Below are positions 48,318 through 58,979 of a DNA stretch of 64,000 nt, piece after piece (position 1 is the stretch's first letter; each line of letters starts with the position of its first letter). This DNA comes from Heloderma charlesbogerti (lineage: Eukaryota > Chordata > Lepidosauria > Squamata > Helodermatidae), in NCBI GenBank assembly GCA_026122225.1, contig JANEZZ010001866.1, positions 1,550,001 to 1,614,000 on the forward strand. The letters are read 5' to 3'. The translations under genes and the position numbers were made by a program. The notes under the pieces are model-generated. The model did not search any database. It was not told the DNA's origin and saw nothing but the letters and a program-made list of their open reading frames with translations.

Positions 48318-51300
48318 TCACGTTTGGGTTTTGACAAAGATGGTCTGCTTGCAGTCTGTGGAGCTACTATGTGCTTCAGGCAAGCCCACTGAATATTCAG
48401 TGGTGGCGATGAGCAACATATCTAAGGTGGTCTCGGTACATTTGGCAATTAAACGGATGAATGGCCTGACATCTCCTTCGTTGGCCACCTCCAAGACGTG
48501 GTAGTACTCCGCCCGCTGTTCCTTGCGGATGGTGATGGGCGGATAACCTGCCTGCATGAGGATGAGGTTCATCAAGAGACGTGAGGTCCTCCCATTGCCA
48601 TCCACAAAGGGGTGTATGTAAACCAGTTTGTAATGGGCCAAGGCGGCAAATTCAACTGGGTGTAGACTCATGGCGTCTTCGGAGTTTAACCACTGCACAA
48701 ATTCAAGCACCTGCTTTTCAACGTCACGAGGGTGGGGTGGGATGTGGTGCCCGACAAACACCTGGGTAGTCCTAAATCTCCCAGCCTCCACTGGGTCTAC
48801 ATAGCCCAGCACTCTCCTGTGGATCTCTAAGATGTCGCTGAGGGTCACAGAGCCAATTCGAGAGACCAGAGTGGTGTTGATATACTTCATGGCTGCGTGC
48901 ATGCCAATGACCTCGTTTTGCTCCACCAGACTTTTCCCGGGAACAGCGTACCGGGTCTCGATGATGTGCCGGATTTCAGAGAGTGTCAAAGTGTTCCCCT
49001 CAATGGCCACTGTGTGGTAAATGTGGTGGTAGTAGGACTCCTCCATCACCCGCCGCAGGGCGGAGTTGCCTTTTGGGATGGACATGATTTTTTGGACCTT
49101 GCTATCAATTATGCTGAAGTATCTCTGGTCAATCTCTTCAACAAGGGGCAGTGTCCTGTCACGACTGATCAGAGCCTTCTCGTTACGGGGGGAGATGGTT
49201 AGGGCTTTGGAGTATAAGTAGTCAGCCTGAATGATGTCCTTCTCTTCTTCGGAGAAGAGGCCAAACTCTGTCAAGGCGTCAACGTAATCTGGGTCCATCT
49301 TGAGGGCATGCAAGAAAAGCTTGTGAGCTTTCTCTCGTTTGCCTTGCCTTTTCATCTCCAGTGCCTGGTTCAAGGCTGCTTTGGCTTCTAACCTGACCTC
49401 TGAAACAGAGTAACCACCATTAGCATTGAGGAAAGGTGTACTGTAGAACAAGGTAACTGTAGAAGCAAGCCTCTCCGAGAGAAAATTTGGGCCTACGGTT
49501 AAACTCTTAAATTAATCTGAATTAATGTTTCTTTTTTAAAACCAATTTTGTGTTTATCATTAGTGTTAGCATTGATTTTATTGTATTTGCTTTAATGACA
49601 AATGTTGGCCGGAGAGCTTCAGCTATGGGGCGAGTCATAACTTGAATAAACACACAAGCACATAATTGCAATGAAGGATTCCTCGCTCTCAGGGCTGCAC
49701 AGAAAAAAATGTGTACCCATCCCAGTGCCCTTCCCCAGTTTCCTTTCATCACCCCCTTCCTTGAAAACGTTAATTTAAAAGTCTAAGATACAGAAAACCA
49801 AGTTCACAGGTGCCATGAATGGCCTTAATTTGCACAACCCACTGTAATTGCCAAATATTTCCTGGTTGTACAAGCCTTTTGTTGTACAAGTGTTGGGTAC
49901 AAGCAAATGACTGCAGTAACATCAAGTTGTAAAGGTTGGTGCCCTTCCGTTAGCCCAGGACAAGCCTGCTTTCTCTAGGGTAATGGAATTCCAGGCTGTT
50001 TCAGTCATATTCACCTTGGGGAGCGGGGAAGACAACTGTTTGGGGCATCTTTTAGAAGACTGCAGTGATCTCCATCGCTATTTTTCTTCCATGTTGCATG
50101 GTGTCCTAACATGACTAAACCCCTGCCTCCCACGTGGTAATGTTTTGAGAGTTAGATGAACACTTACAAAGACTTATGTTGCAGGAAGAAAAGTTCTGGA
50201 ATTAAGAACATCAGAGGAGCCCTGAAGCTGGATCAGCCCAAAGGCTTATCTCATCTGGGATCCTGCCTCCCACAGGGGCCAACCAGATGCCTATGGGAAG
50301 CTCCCGAACAGGATGGGAGGGCAAGTGCCCTTCTCTGCTGTCACACTTGAGCAACTGGTAATGGAAGCGGCATTGAGCCACCATGACCTGATCAATTTTT
50401 AACACACGGTCTGGTCAGTTTTTAAAAACCAGCCACCTTCATGGTTACCTGCATACCTCACTGTACAGCATCCAGGACTGGTAAGAAAAACTTGCATACC
50501 TGTTTGCTTTGCATGCAAAAGGTCCCAGGTTCAATCTCCGGGGAGAGCTAGGAAAGACTCCTGCCTTAAGCCCAGGGCAACTGTGTGGGTACTTGACATG
50601 CTGTGGTAATCACTGGAGCCCCTCCGCTGGGTACTCCTGTGTGGGAGCGGTGAAGGGTTTTTAAGATGTTTTAGCGCCTTGCCCTTCGCATGCTCTCCCG
50701 AAGGAGGCTTGTCTGGTGCCTACTCTTCCGTGCCAGGCAAAGATGGGTTCCCTTTCCCAGGCCTTTAACACTGTGGCTAAATTGGCTGCATAGGTGTAAT
50801 TTTTCCAATTTTGCTGTTTTTATTTGCTGTAATGGGTTTGTATGATTGTTAGCTGCCATGGGGGGGAAAATATTGATGGTCATGGTCGAAATCTTGACAA
50901 CTAAATAGCTAACTAAGCAGCTGGCTTGGAGACAGCCTTAACTAAGAAGGGAAACACCGCTCTCCTCCTATATTCCTCTTTATTATATTTCATCCTTTAT
51001 TTTATTAGCAAGCTTTAGATACCTTGGGAGACCTTGGGCTTCAACACCAGCAGCTCCAGCCCCCCCGAGGTGACACTGAGGCCTGTCGTCTGTCCTTTGT
51101 AGCTGGCAATCCCCACGTAGGCCAAGCCCAGTTTGCTTTTCAGCAAGGACAGGCCCTTGAGAACGGCGTGGCACTGTTCTTCCACCGACGTCAGTGGGAG
51201 CAATGGCATGAGCAGCGCGGCCAGGAATACCAGCACTGCTGCCCAGCGAAGGCGGAGCCACAGGGACACCCATTTCAGCTCTGGCTCTGCCACCGCCACC

Positions 51301-51326
51301 GCGGCTGCCATCGATACGAGGTTCAT
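48318..51326 (-). CDS. FICD: FICD (HYPE), ER Fic-domain BiP AMPylase/deAMPylase, two coding exons
   Basis: FICD sits in the ER membrane and both attaches and removes AMP on the chaperone BiP (HSPA5), tuning it to unfolded-protein load. Coding exons are 51326-51023 and 49399-48318, 1386 nt, 461 aa; human FICD has 458. The donor is CAAG|GTATCT and the acceptor CTGTTTCAG; the codon for Glu102 is split. A type II signal anchor covers about 24-46 and two TPRs about 105-177. The auto-inhibitory motif TVAIEGN has Glu235 (human Glu234). The Fic core is HPFVDGNGR with catalytic His364 (human His363). An N-glycosylation site NTT lies at 276. All key residues are intact, so the enzyme should be active and switchable. 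An acceptor at 51373-51374 opens the exon at 51372, so an upstream untranslated exon exists, as in human. It converges with SART3. Confidence 0.97.
49560..49640 (+). mobile_element. L2-like tail scrap in FICD intron
   Basis: GGAGAGCTTCAGCTATGGGG followed by AATAAA resembles the L2 end at 34225-34270. Short and diverged. Confidence 0.4.
50205..50400 (-). mobile_element. CR1/L3-like 3' tail, minus strand
   Basis: AACATCAGAGGAGCCCTGAA, GGCCAACCAGATGCCTATGG and GAGCAACTGGTAATGGAAGC are reverse complements of blocks in the 12530-12748 copy. In the FICD intron. Confidence 0.65.
50505..50600 (+). mobile_element. tRNA-derived SINE fragment
   Basis: TTGCATGCAAAAGGTCCCAG with GTTCAATCTCCGG is the box B region. 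Head and tail are missing. In the FICD intron. Confidence 0.5.
50640..50910 (+). mobile_element. L2-like 3' end, diverged
   Basis: GGCAAAGATGGGTTCCCTTT, then CCCAGGCCTTTAACACTGTG, then a T-rich stretch, are laid out like the end of the L2 at 33990-34140. Diverged; low certainty. Confidence 0.35.
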
Positions 51327-51355
51327 CTGGCCACCAGGGAGGGCAGGAGGTGCAT
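51323..51355 (-). CDS. Upstream ORF in the FICD leader, stop overlaps the FICD start (ATGA)
   Basis: Within the same exon, 29 bases upstream of the FICD ATG, another ATG (51355-51353) opens a frame of ten codons, [10 protein letters not shown], whose TGA is 51325-51323. The FICD ATG is 51326-51324, so the two share ATGA. Ribosomes translating the short frame would terminate exactly on the main start. Whether the short peptide is made, and whether it represses or times FICD synthesis, cannot be told from the sequence. The uORF lies between the acceptor at 51373 and the main start, so it should be in any transcript using this exon. Confidence 0.55.
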   Translation of the reverse strand: MHLLPSLVAR

Positions 51356-51371
51356 CTCTTCAAAGGCCTCT

Positions 51372-51374
51372 GCT
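51372..51374 (-). other. Splice acceptor before the FICD start exon
   Basis: On the minus strand CTCTCCCCCCAG ends at 51373, so the exon begins at 51372 with CAGAGGCC. A clean pyrimidine tract supports it. It implies a leader exon further upstream, most likely in the CpG island at 53100-53620. Confidence 0.65.
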
Positions 51375-51534
51375 GGGGGGAGAGACGGTTTTAGGGGGAA
51401 GGCTTCCAGAGGAGCGCCAGATGGATCCCCCTTGCTACGCTGAACGAACCTGGCTTCCATCTCTGTGTTGTCCACATGTTTGAATCACCCTTTCACATCG
51501 TTCTAGGCCTCCGTTTGTGGCACCTTTCAGCTAG

Positions 51535-51648
51535 ATCATGAGTGGCCTGCAATTCCCATCATCCCTAGCCTGCATAGCCAATGGTGAGGGGCTGATGGCA
51601 ATCGTAGGCCAAGACGTCTGGAGGGCCACAAGTTGCCCACCCCTGAGC
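51535..51648. repeat. Family A palindromic repeat
   Basis: CTGCAATTCCCATCATCCCT on the left and GGCAATCGTAGGCCAAGACG on the right. The outer right end reads CTGGAGGGCCACAAGTTGCC. Confidence 0.65.
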
Positions 51649-52159
51649 TAGATCTACACACACACAGGTGAATGAGGTGGTGGAATGGTTTGCGTCATTT
51701 GAGACAGCAGGAGGGAAGGAAGTTCCACCTCATTCAGCTGCATGTGTAGACCAGGTGTGAGCCTCTGGGGGGTCACTTGCCAACAGGCTGGCCAACTTGC
51801 ATTTACCCTGACAACTCATGCCTAATTTTGTAGTGCAAGTAAGCTACTCATGTACTCTCCTGCTTACCCACACACAACGCTATTGAGTCTGGTCGCCTGG
51901 AAACAATTCCGTCTCACCATAGATAACAAGGGAGAAATTCTTATCAAACTTAGCAAAACCCTGAGTGTGGTTTAAGTTGCCGCTTAATATAGTTTCAAAC
52001 CCATCCTAGTTGCGATTGCAAAAGGTTCTAGAATAGGTTTATGCACAACTAGTTTCAATCCATGCAGCTGTGCCTGTGGAGCTTGGATGGAGCCAAAATA
52101 GGAACCCCACGTCCTTCGCACATCATAACCTCCCTTCAAGTTCAGCCTCTGCCAGCAAA

Positions 52160-53100
52160 TTCTGATCTTCCACCCCCTCCCATTGAGATCCACTTTTCTC
52201 CTCTTCATAAGTTACAACTCTTTTTTTCTTCCCCTAATTCTACTTCTCCCTATTTTGACCCTCCTGAGTGAGACGCAACTTTTTCCTCTTCTTACGTTTT
52301 TTGACAGCCCCTTTCCTTCCTCCAGTGCTGCCCATCACCAGATTCCCCCCAAAACTAACCCAACCTTTCCCCCTCCCCCAAATTTGCCCCCTTCCCTCCC
52401 AAATGGAGACCTACCCCCTCAAACGGGCCCCCAATTTCCTCTTCAAGTTTTGACACCCCACTGCCTTCTCCCCTCCAAGTCCTGCACCCTAATTTCCTCC
52501 CCTTCCTCACAACTGGAAATCCCTCACCCGTTCCCCCAAATCTGGGAGATCCCACTTTCCCCCTCCCTTCAAATGAGGCCCAAGTCTCCCCCCCCGGATG
52601 TTAACACTTCGTTGTCTTTTTCCTTTCTCCAAGTCTTTCCCCCTTTCATTCTCCCCAGCCCACAAAGTAACCTAACTGAACCACCCCATTTTGACACCCC
52701 CTTTTCCTTCTCTCCCCCAAGTACGTCACCCCCTTTCTTTTCAAATAGGGGCCCTCCCCCTTTCCTCCGAACTCCACTCATGCCCCTTCCGGCACCCCCA
52801 TTTCTCAACCCCTCCAAACTCTCCCCTTCCCCCCACTTCCTCCCCAAAGCTCCCTCTTCCCCCCCCCCGCCCCACTTCCCCCGCCCGGTCTTCCCCCAAC
52901 TCTCCAGTTCTTAACCCCCGAAACTCTCCCCCCCCCACTTAATTCCGTCAGGCCTCCTCCCATTCCAACACCCCCAGTTCTTAACCCCCCAAACTCTGCC
53001 CCTCCTCCAATTCTTAACCCCCCCGATCTCCCCAAACTCTCCCTTTCCTCACTCTTAACCCCCCCCTATTTCCTAACCCCCCCTCCTTCACCCCACTCCT
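52160..53100 (-). repeat. Cytosine-rich low-complexity tract (G-rich on the FICD strand)
   Basis: About 0.9 kb of the + strand is mostly C with T and A and contains almost no G runs, so the complementary strand is G/A rich with many runs of three or more G. Its right end (52906-53080) holds five spaced copies of CTTAACCCCC or CCTAACCCCC. It lies between the probable FICD promoter and the first coding exon, so it would be transcribed as G-rich intron. The long frames across it are by-products of low complexity. Confidence 0.75.
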
Positions 53101-53620
53101 ACCGCCAGCCGGTCTGCCCGAGTCCCTGTCTACACGAGCCCCCACATCCTGCGTCCCGCCTCCGCCCAGGGGGAAGCACTTCCTTCTCTGCCCCTTTCCC
53201 TATTGGCCTTCGCCCACGTCCATCTCCCTCCGCCCCGCTCCGCCTCCGCCGACAGGCCTCGTCTTCCTCTCCTCTCCTCCCCTTCCATTGGCTACGCCGG
53301 CGCGTCCATCTCTCTTTCGACCTCGCCTCCTCTGGAGGAGAAGGCGAGCCGGGACGGAATGAAGCTCTGTCTTCGTGGACGGCTGCGATTGGTCCAGATC
53401 GCCGTCCATCCGAAACGCCGGCTTTGGCCAATGGAGAGACCGCGAAGGCGGGGACGCGCGGGTTGGAAATGCCTGGAGGAAAATGGCGGGCGGGTTGCCT
53501 GGGAAACGGCCGGGCGAGCCGAAGGCCTGTGCTCGGGGGCGCGCAACAGCCTCCGGGGCCGACGCGGCCGTGCAGAAAACTCGCCGCAGCCGAAGTGGTT
53601 GTCTCTTGCTTTTGAGTAGT
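53100..53620 (-). promoter_or_regulatory. CpG island, probable FICD promoter and untranslated exon 1
   Basis: CG-dense DNA with four CCAAT boxes: ATTGG at about 53200, 53287 and 53388, and CCAAT at about 53430. An exact ER stress response element covers 53374-53392. A possible exon 1 donor (GGCG|GTAGGA on the minus strand) would end the exon at 53103. Nothing else on the minus strand between here and FICD could be its promoter. The island may also fire in the + direction. Confidence 0.7.
53374..53392 (-). promoter_or_regulatory. Exact ER stress response element (ERSE)
   Basis: On the minus strand CCAAT is followed by exactly nine bases (CGCAGCCGT) and CCACG, fitting the CCAAT-N9-CCACG consensus bound by NF-Y plus ATF6/XBP1. 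It is in the FICD sense orientation within its CpG island. FICD is known to be induced in the unfolded protein response, so site and gene agree. Confidence 0.8.
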
Positions 53621-53874
53621 GCCGTTGTTTTTGAACAGAAAAGCATTTCTATGGGATGAAGGCTGCAATGTTTACAAAAGTGGTGTGTGCTGGGAAGCTG
53701 CACGTTTGTGTTTGTTTTTCCTGTACGACACTAGATTATATCACACGTTTGATTATACAGACTCAAGTGTTTATGACACATACATGATGGCTTGCAGGAA
53801 AAGTGATAATGGCCATAATAAAACTAAACACTCCGAGACTCCGATGCCCATGTTTCCCAAGCAGATGCCTGGCG

Positions 53875-53972
53875 GATGAGTTGGATTACAACTCCCATTG
53901 TCCCTGATTGTCCTGGCTGGGGATGATCAGGGTTGTAGTGCAACACATGTGGAGGGGGCAAGCTTAGGAAAC
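53875..53972. repeat. Family A palindromic repeat
   Basis: GTTGGATTACAACTCCCATT on the left and GGTTGTAGTGCAACACATGT on the right, around TCCTGGCTGG. The arms are inverted. Confidence 0.65.
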
Positions 53973-54002
53973 ACTGCTCCATATAAGAATTACAGCGACA
54001 GT

Positions 54003-54240
54003 GTGGTGTGGTGAGGTGATTAGAGTGCTGGGCTGGGACTCAGGAGACCTGGGTTCAAGTCCCCGCTTGGCTGTGAAGCTCACTGGTGGCTGGGCCAGTC
54101 ACTGACTCTCAGCCTGAGCTACCTCACAGGGGGGTTGTGAGGATAAAATGGAGAGGAGGACCAAGTAAGCTGCCTGGGCTTCCCTGTAAGAGGGGAAAAA
54201 GGCAGGATATAACTAATAATAAATAAATACATAAAAAATA
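54003..54240 (+). mobile_element. MIR-like SINE, full-length-like copy
   Basis: The tRNA head is TGGTGAGGTGATTAGAGTGC with CTGGGTTCAAGTCCCCGC as box B. The core is GGGCCAGTCACTGACTCTCA and GGTTGTGAGGATAAAATGG. The L2-type tail reads GGCAGGATATAA followed by TAATAAATAAATA. Good preservation suggests MIR-like SINEs stayed active in this lineage. Confidence 0.85.
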
Positions 54241-54309
54241 AAAAAGCAGATTCCAGGGGAGGCCAGCCCCATAAGCTGGGGTCAAAGAAATTCCTGACAG
54301 TTCAGTCGA

Positions 54310-54392
54310 ATACATGCCTCCTGCTCAAAAGTAAGTCCTATTGAACTCAGTGGGACTTGCTTGTGAATAGACATGCCTAGAATTGTGTTGAA
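54310..54392. repeat. Family D palindromic repeat
   Basis: GCTCAAAAGTAAGTCCTATT, GAACTCAGTGGGACTTGCTT and GACATGCCTAGAATTG. AAGTAAGTCCTATTGA pairs with TCAGTGGGACTTGCTT. Confidence 0.6.
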
Positions 54393-54399
54393 AGCTTCC

Positions 54400-56340
54400 C
54401 TTCAAAATCCAAAGATTGTGGGAAGCAAAGTGGAACTGCCGGAAAGGAATTTTATATAATGCAGCATGCTTAAAAAACAAAACTAAAATCCCAACTTGCA
54501 AATGTGAAGGATTTCGCCATCTTCTCTCCTGCCAATAGATGGCAGCAAGTGATTTTATTTCACTTTGAATTGGTTCATTAAAAAAAAATTCTCTTTTTGA
54601 CTTTGTCAGTTATGGATTTTGACATTGTGGTAATAATGAAAAATGGAATTTGAGAGAGAGGCTCCTTCTGTGTGCAGGCAGAGCTGGAAGTTTCTAACTC
54701 AGCTGGTCTGGGTATCCTCAGGGACAATTAAACAAAATGGAAATATATTGATGGATGGATTGATTGCGACAAAATCCCTCCCAATGAATTAGTCATGACG
54801 ATGCTGCAGTCATGACAGCTACATCAAACCTGCATGTGCAGCAGAAGTCTACCTCTCAGCATCAGATGCTGGGGACAAGCAGCAATAGGGCAGGGCCCTT
54901 AACTTCATTTTGCTTATTTAATTTATATCTTGCAACTTCAGTGCGTATGTGCTGCAGGGTGGCTCACGGTTTAAAAATAAAAACAACACAGATGAAAATA
55001 AAAACATTTGCAAAAATCCTGTTACTATCCCTCCTCATTTGGCCCCTTTTTACATGTTCAGGGACCCTAGCAGGAGAACAAGTTTTCTATATGAGACCTG
55101 CAACTCTTTCCAGGCCATTTTAAATGTGAACAAGGGGCTGAAAATCCAACAGTGAATCCAAGGTAAACCCTCAGCTTTCCATTATGTAATCTTTCTTCTT
55201 TTTGCTACTATTAAGAAAAAAGTTAACCCACCTTTCAAAATAACACAAGACTATAAATAAAAGGATTCATAGGAACTCTTATTTCTGTAATCTGAAAAAA
55301 GATGTGGGTTGCATGTTCCCCAAATTTCTTCATTTAGACTGATTAGTGGGAAATGTAAGGAAAGTAAAAGGACTGATTGGATCAGCCCTTTTATTCCTGA
55401 ATGTTATGTAACCAGAAGAGGAGCTGCAGCAAAAAGTTGTATAGGGCAGATCCCATGGATGATGATGTATTTATGCCAAGCTGCTTCCCAACATCTCTTG
55501 AATGTACAGATTTTTCCTCTACAAGGGAACTCAACAAATAAGCCATGAAAGCAACATTTGACTCTGATTTGTCCTTTTCTGAGTTCCTCCAACAGAGATA
55601 GGATTATTTCAGTAATCAGTCCGTTTGCTGTTTGTAGGAGAAAAGCTGCTATCTGTATGCTTGCCCTTTCTTTGAGGTGTGGGAGAATTTGCTGTCTGTT
55701 GGATGAGACAATGTAGGTGTGATGGACTGATTTCCTGGACAAATATAGTGACCTTTTATCGTTTTCTTGCTTCCTACCTCTTGGGCTTCTATGGAAGTTG
55801 TTCTTTGGTGCAAATCTTATCCCTGCTCTGCTGAAGGTCCAACTAGCGCTAATAAGCCAAACGATGTCTTCTAAAACAAGTTTTGTAAAATGGATTCTGT
55901 ATCTAAGAGAGAGAAAGCCAGCCTGCTACAACTGTACCTTTCCAAACTGGAAGATTGGTGGAGCCACACACAGGGCGTTAAGATGCGCAGAGCTCCCACT
56001 CAATCATCCTATCCACATTTTGTCACTACTGTAGCCCATTCCAGGGCAGTCAGTTTACACTTCTGTGTCTTTTCTTCTTGCAGACCAAGATAAGCTGGTG
56101 ACAGCAAAGACTGTGGAATTTTTAGCGGGTGCTATCAAAATAAGATCTATTAATTTATCTGAGTTTTAATTATATGCAGTCCTTTTGACTGATGGGCAGT
56201 TTATCTGTTTAATCCTTTCACATGTAAAGGATTGTGTATTAATTTTGGCATTTGTGTTGGATGTCTAGAATCTAGCCGGGGTAACGTCAGTCAGTTGTAA
56301 TTCTGCTTTTATTCCTTGCACATTATATTAAATGCAAAGG
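54400..56340. other. Intergenic, largely unique
   Basis: No known coding frame. A degenerate tail-like piece lies near 54915-55010. The rest shows no repeat or RNA-gene signature I can name. Confidence 0.4.
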
Positions 56341-56344
56341 CCTG

Positions 56345-58861
56345 TGTTGTTGTTCAGTCGTTCAGTCAAGTCCGACTCTTCGTGACCCCATGGACCACAG
56401 CACGCCAGGCCTTCCTGTCCTGCGCTCTCTTCCGGAGCATGCTCAAGTCCATATTCATTGCATCAGTGATGCTATCTAGCCATCTCATCCTCCGCCGTCC
56501 CCTTCTCCTTTTGCCTTCAGTCTTTCCCAGCATCAGGGTCTTTTCCAGAGAGTTTTCTCTTCGCATTAGGTGGCCAAAATATTGGAGCTTCAGCTTCATT
56601 ATCTGTCCTTCCAATGAGCACTCAGGGTTGATTTCCTTTAGGATGGACTGATTTGACCTCCTTGCAGTCCAGGGGACTCGTAAGAGTCTTCTCCAGCACC
56701 ACAGTTCGAAAGCATCAATTCTTCAGCGCTCAGCCTTCCTTATAGTCCAGCTCTCACAGCCATACATTACTACTGGGAAAACCATAGCTTTGATTATATG
56801 GACCTTTGTCGGCAAGGTGATGTCTCTGCTTCTTACTATGCCGTCTAGTTTTGCCATAGCTTTCCTCCCAAGGAGCAAGCGCCTTTTAATTTCATGGCTA
56901 CAGTCACCGTCTGTGGTGATCTTGGAGCCCAAGAAAATAACATCTGTCACTGCTTCCATTTCTTCCCCTTCTATATGCCAGGAAGTGATGGGGCCAGATG
57001 CCATGATCTTCGTTTTTTTAATGTTGAGTTTCAAACCAGCTTTTGCACTCTCCACTGTCACCCTCAACAAGAGGCTCTTTAGATCCTCTTCGCTTTCTGC
57101 CATTAGGGTGGTATCATCTGCGTATCTGAGGTTGTTGATAATTCTCCCGGCAATCTTAATTCCGACCTGGCATTCATCCAACCCGGTGTTTCTCATGATG
57201 TACTCTGCATATAAGTTAAATAAGCAGGGTGACAATATGCAGCCTTGTCGTACTCCTTTCCCAATTTTGAACCAATCGGTTGTTCCATGTCTGGTTCTTA
57301 CTGTTGCTTCTTGACCCTCGTACAGGTTTCTCAGGAGACAGGTAAGGTGGTCTGGTACTCCCATCTCTTTAAGAATTTGCCACAGTTTGTTGTGATCCAC
57401 ACAATCAAAGGCTTTAGCATAGTCAATGAAGCAGAAATAGACATTTTTCTGGAATTCTCTCGCTTTCTCCATGATCCAGCGAATGTTGTCGATTTGATCT
57501 CTAGTTCCTCTGCCTCTTCGAAACCCAGCTTGTACTTCCGGTAGTTCTCGGTTTGCATACTGCTGAAGCCTAGCTTGTAGGATTTTGAGCATCACCTTGC
57601 TGGCATGTGAAATGAGCGCAATTGTATGGTAGTTTGAACACTCTTTGGCGTTGCCCTTCTTTGGAATTGGAATGTAAACTGACCTTTTCCAGTCTTGTGG
57701 CCACTGTTGATTGTTCCAAATTTGTTGGCATATTGAGTGCAGCACTTTAACAGCATCATCTTTTAGGATTTTAAATAGCTCAGCTGGAATATTGTCATCT
57801 CCGCTGGCTTTGTTGTTAGTAATGCTTCCTAAGGCCCACTTGACTTCACTGTCTAGGATGCCTGGCTCAAGTTCAGTGACCGCACTATCATGGCTATCAG
57901 GGACATTCAGATCTTTCCTGTATAGTTCTTCTGTGTATTCTTTCCACCTCTTCTTAATCTCCTCTGCTTCTGTTAGGTCCCTGCCTTCTTTGTCCTTGCC
58001 TGTCTTTGCACAAAACGTTCCCTTGAGATCTCCGATTTTCTTGAAGAGATCTCTAGTCTTTCCCATTCTGTGGTTTTCCTCGATTTCTTTGCATTGTTCA
58101 TTTAAGAAGGCCTTCTTGTCTCTCCTTGCTATTCTCTGGAATTCTGCATTCAGTTGGATATATCTTCCCCTTTCTCCCTTGCTTTTCGCTTCCCTTCTTT
58201 CCTCAGCTACTTGTAAAGCCTCATCAGACAGCCACTTTGCTTTCTTGCATTTCTTTTTCTTTGGGATGGATTTCGTTGCTGCCTCCTGAACAACGTTACA
58301 GACCTCCGTCCATAATTCCTCAGGCACTCTGTCTATCAGGTCTAATCCCTGAAATCTATTCCTCACCTCCACTGTATATTCATCAGGGATATGATTTAGG
58401 TCATACCTGAATGATTTAGTGGTTTTCCCTACGTTCTTCAATTTAAGCCAAAACTTTGCAACGAGAAGCTCATGATCTGAGCCACAGTCAGCTCCAGGTC
58501 TTGTTTTTACTGACTGTATAGAGCTTCTCCATCTTTGGCTGCAAAGGGCATAATCCATCTGATTTTGATATTGACCATCTGGTGATGTCCATGTGTAGAG
58601 TCACCTCTTGTGCTGTTGGAAAAGAGTGTTTGCTATGATCAGCGTGTTCTCTTGGCAAAACTCGATTAGCCTTTGTCTTGCTTCATTTTGTACACCAAGG
58701 CCATGCTTGCTTGTTATCCCGGTGATTTTTTGACTTCCTACTTTAGCATTCCAATCCCCTATGATGAAGAGGACCTCTTTTTTTGGTCTTAGTTCTAGAA
58801 GGTGTTGTAGGTCTTCATAGAACCGATCAACCTCAGCTTCTTCGGCATCAGTGGTTGGGGC
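56345..58861 (-). mobile_element. RTE-BovB LINE, 5'-truncated, nearly intact ORF2
   Basis: The minus strand encodes one continuous frame from the endonuclease domain (FIIGDWNAKVG, then GSDHELL) through the reverse transcriptase (KASGDDNIPAELFK, AGFRRGRGTRDQI, FIDYAKAFDCVDH, GVRQGCILSPCLFNLY, and the catalytic LRYADDTT) to the C-terminal WRAVVHGVTKSRT and a CAACAACA tail. I count three in-frame TGA codons (near 58600, 56730 and 56370), each where a CGA Arg codon is expected, and no frameshift. The 5' end stops inside the endonuclease domain, so the copy cannot move by itself. BovB is known for transfer between squamates and ruminants and for mobilising SINEs. Confidence 0.95.
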
Positions 58862-58979
58862 ACTGGCCTGTGGTTGATGCCAATAAAGGAATCGGAATCT
58901 GCCTGGTGTGATGGATGATAGGGTCAGGCTGCTGTAGTGCCTAAAGGAAGTTGGTTGTATGGTGTGTGCCATGAACAGA

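Noticed and set aside
52183..52914. Open frame of 243 codons, Pro/Ser/Phe-rich, + strand
   Set aside because: It runs through a C-rich low-complexity tract with almost no G, where stop codons are rare in all + frames; overlapping frames look alike and no domain is visible.
52906..53080. Possible interstitial telomeric repeat
   Set aside because: The motif is CTTAACCCCC with irregular spacing, not the vertebrate CCCTAA hexamer in tandem.
53203..53619. Overlapping + and - open frames in the FICD CpG island
   Set aside because: G+C-rich chance frames; none resembles a known protein. The island is better explained as a promoter.
57711..58289. Open frame of 192 codons on the + strand
   Set aside because: Exact antisense of the BovB ORF2; Ser/Phe/Leu-rich shadow frame.
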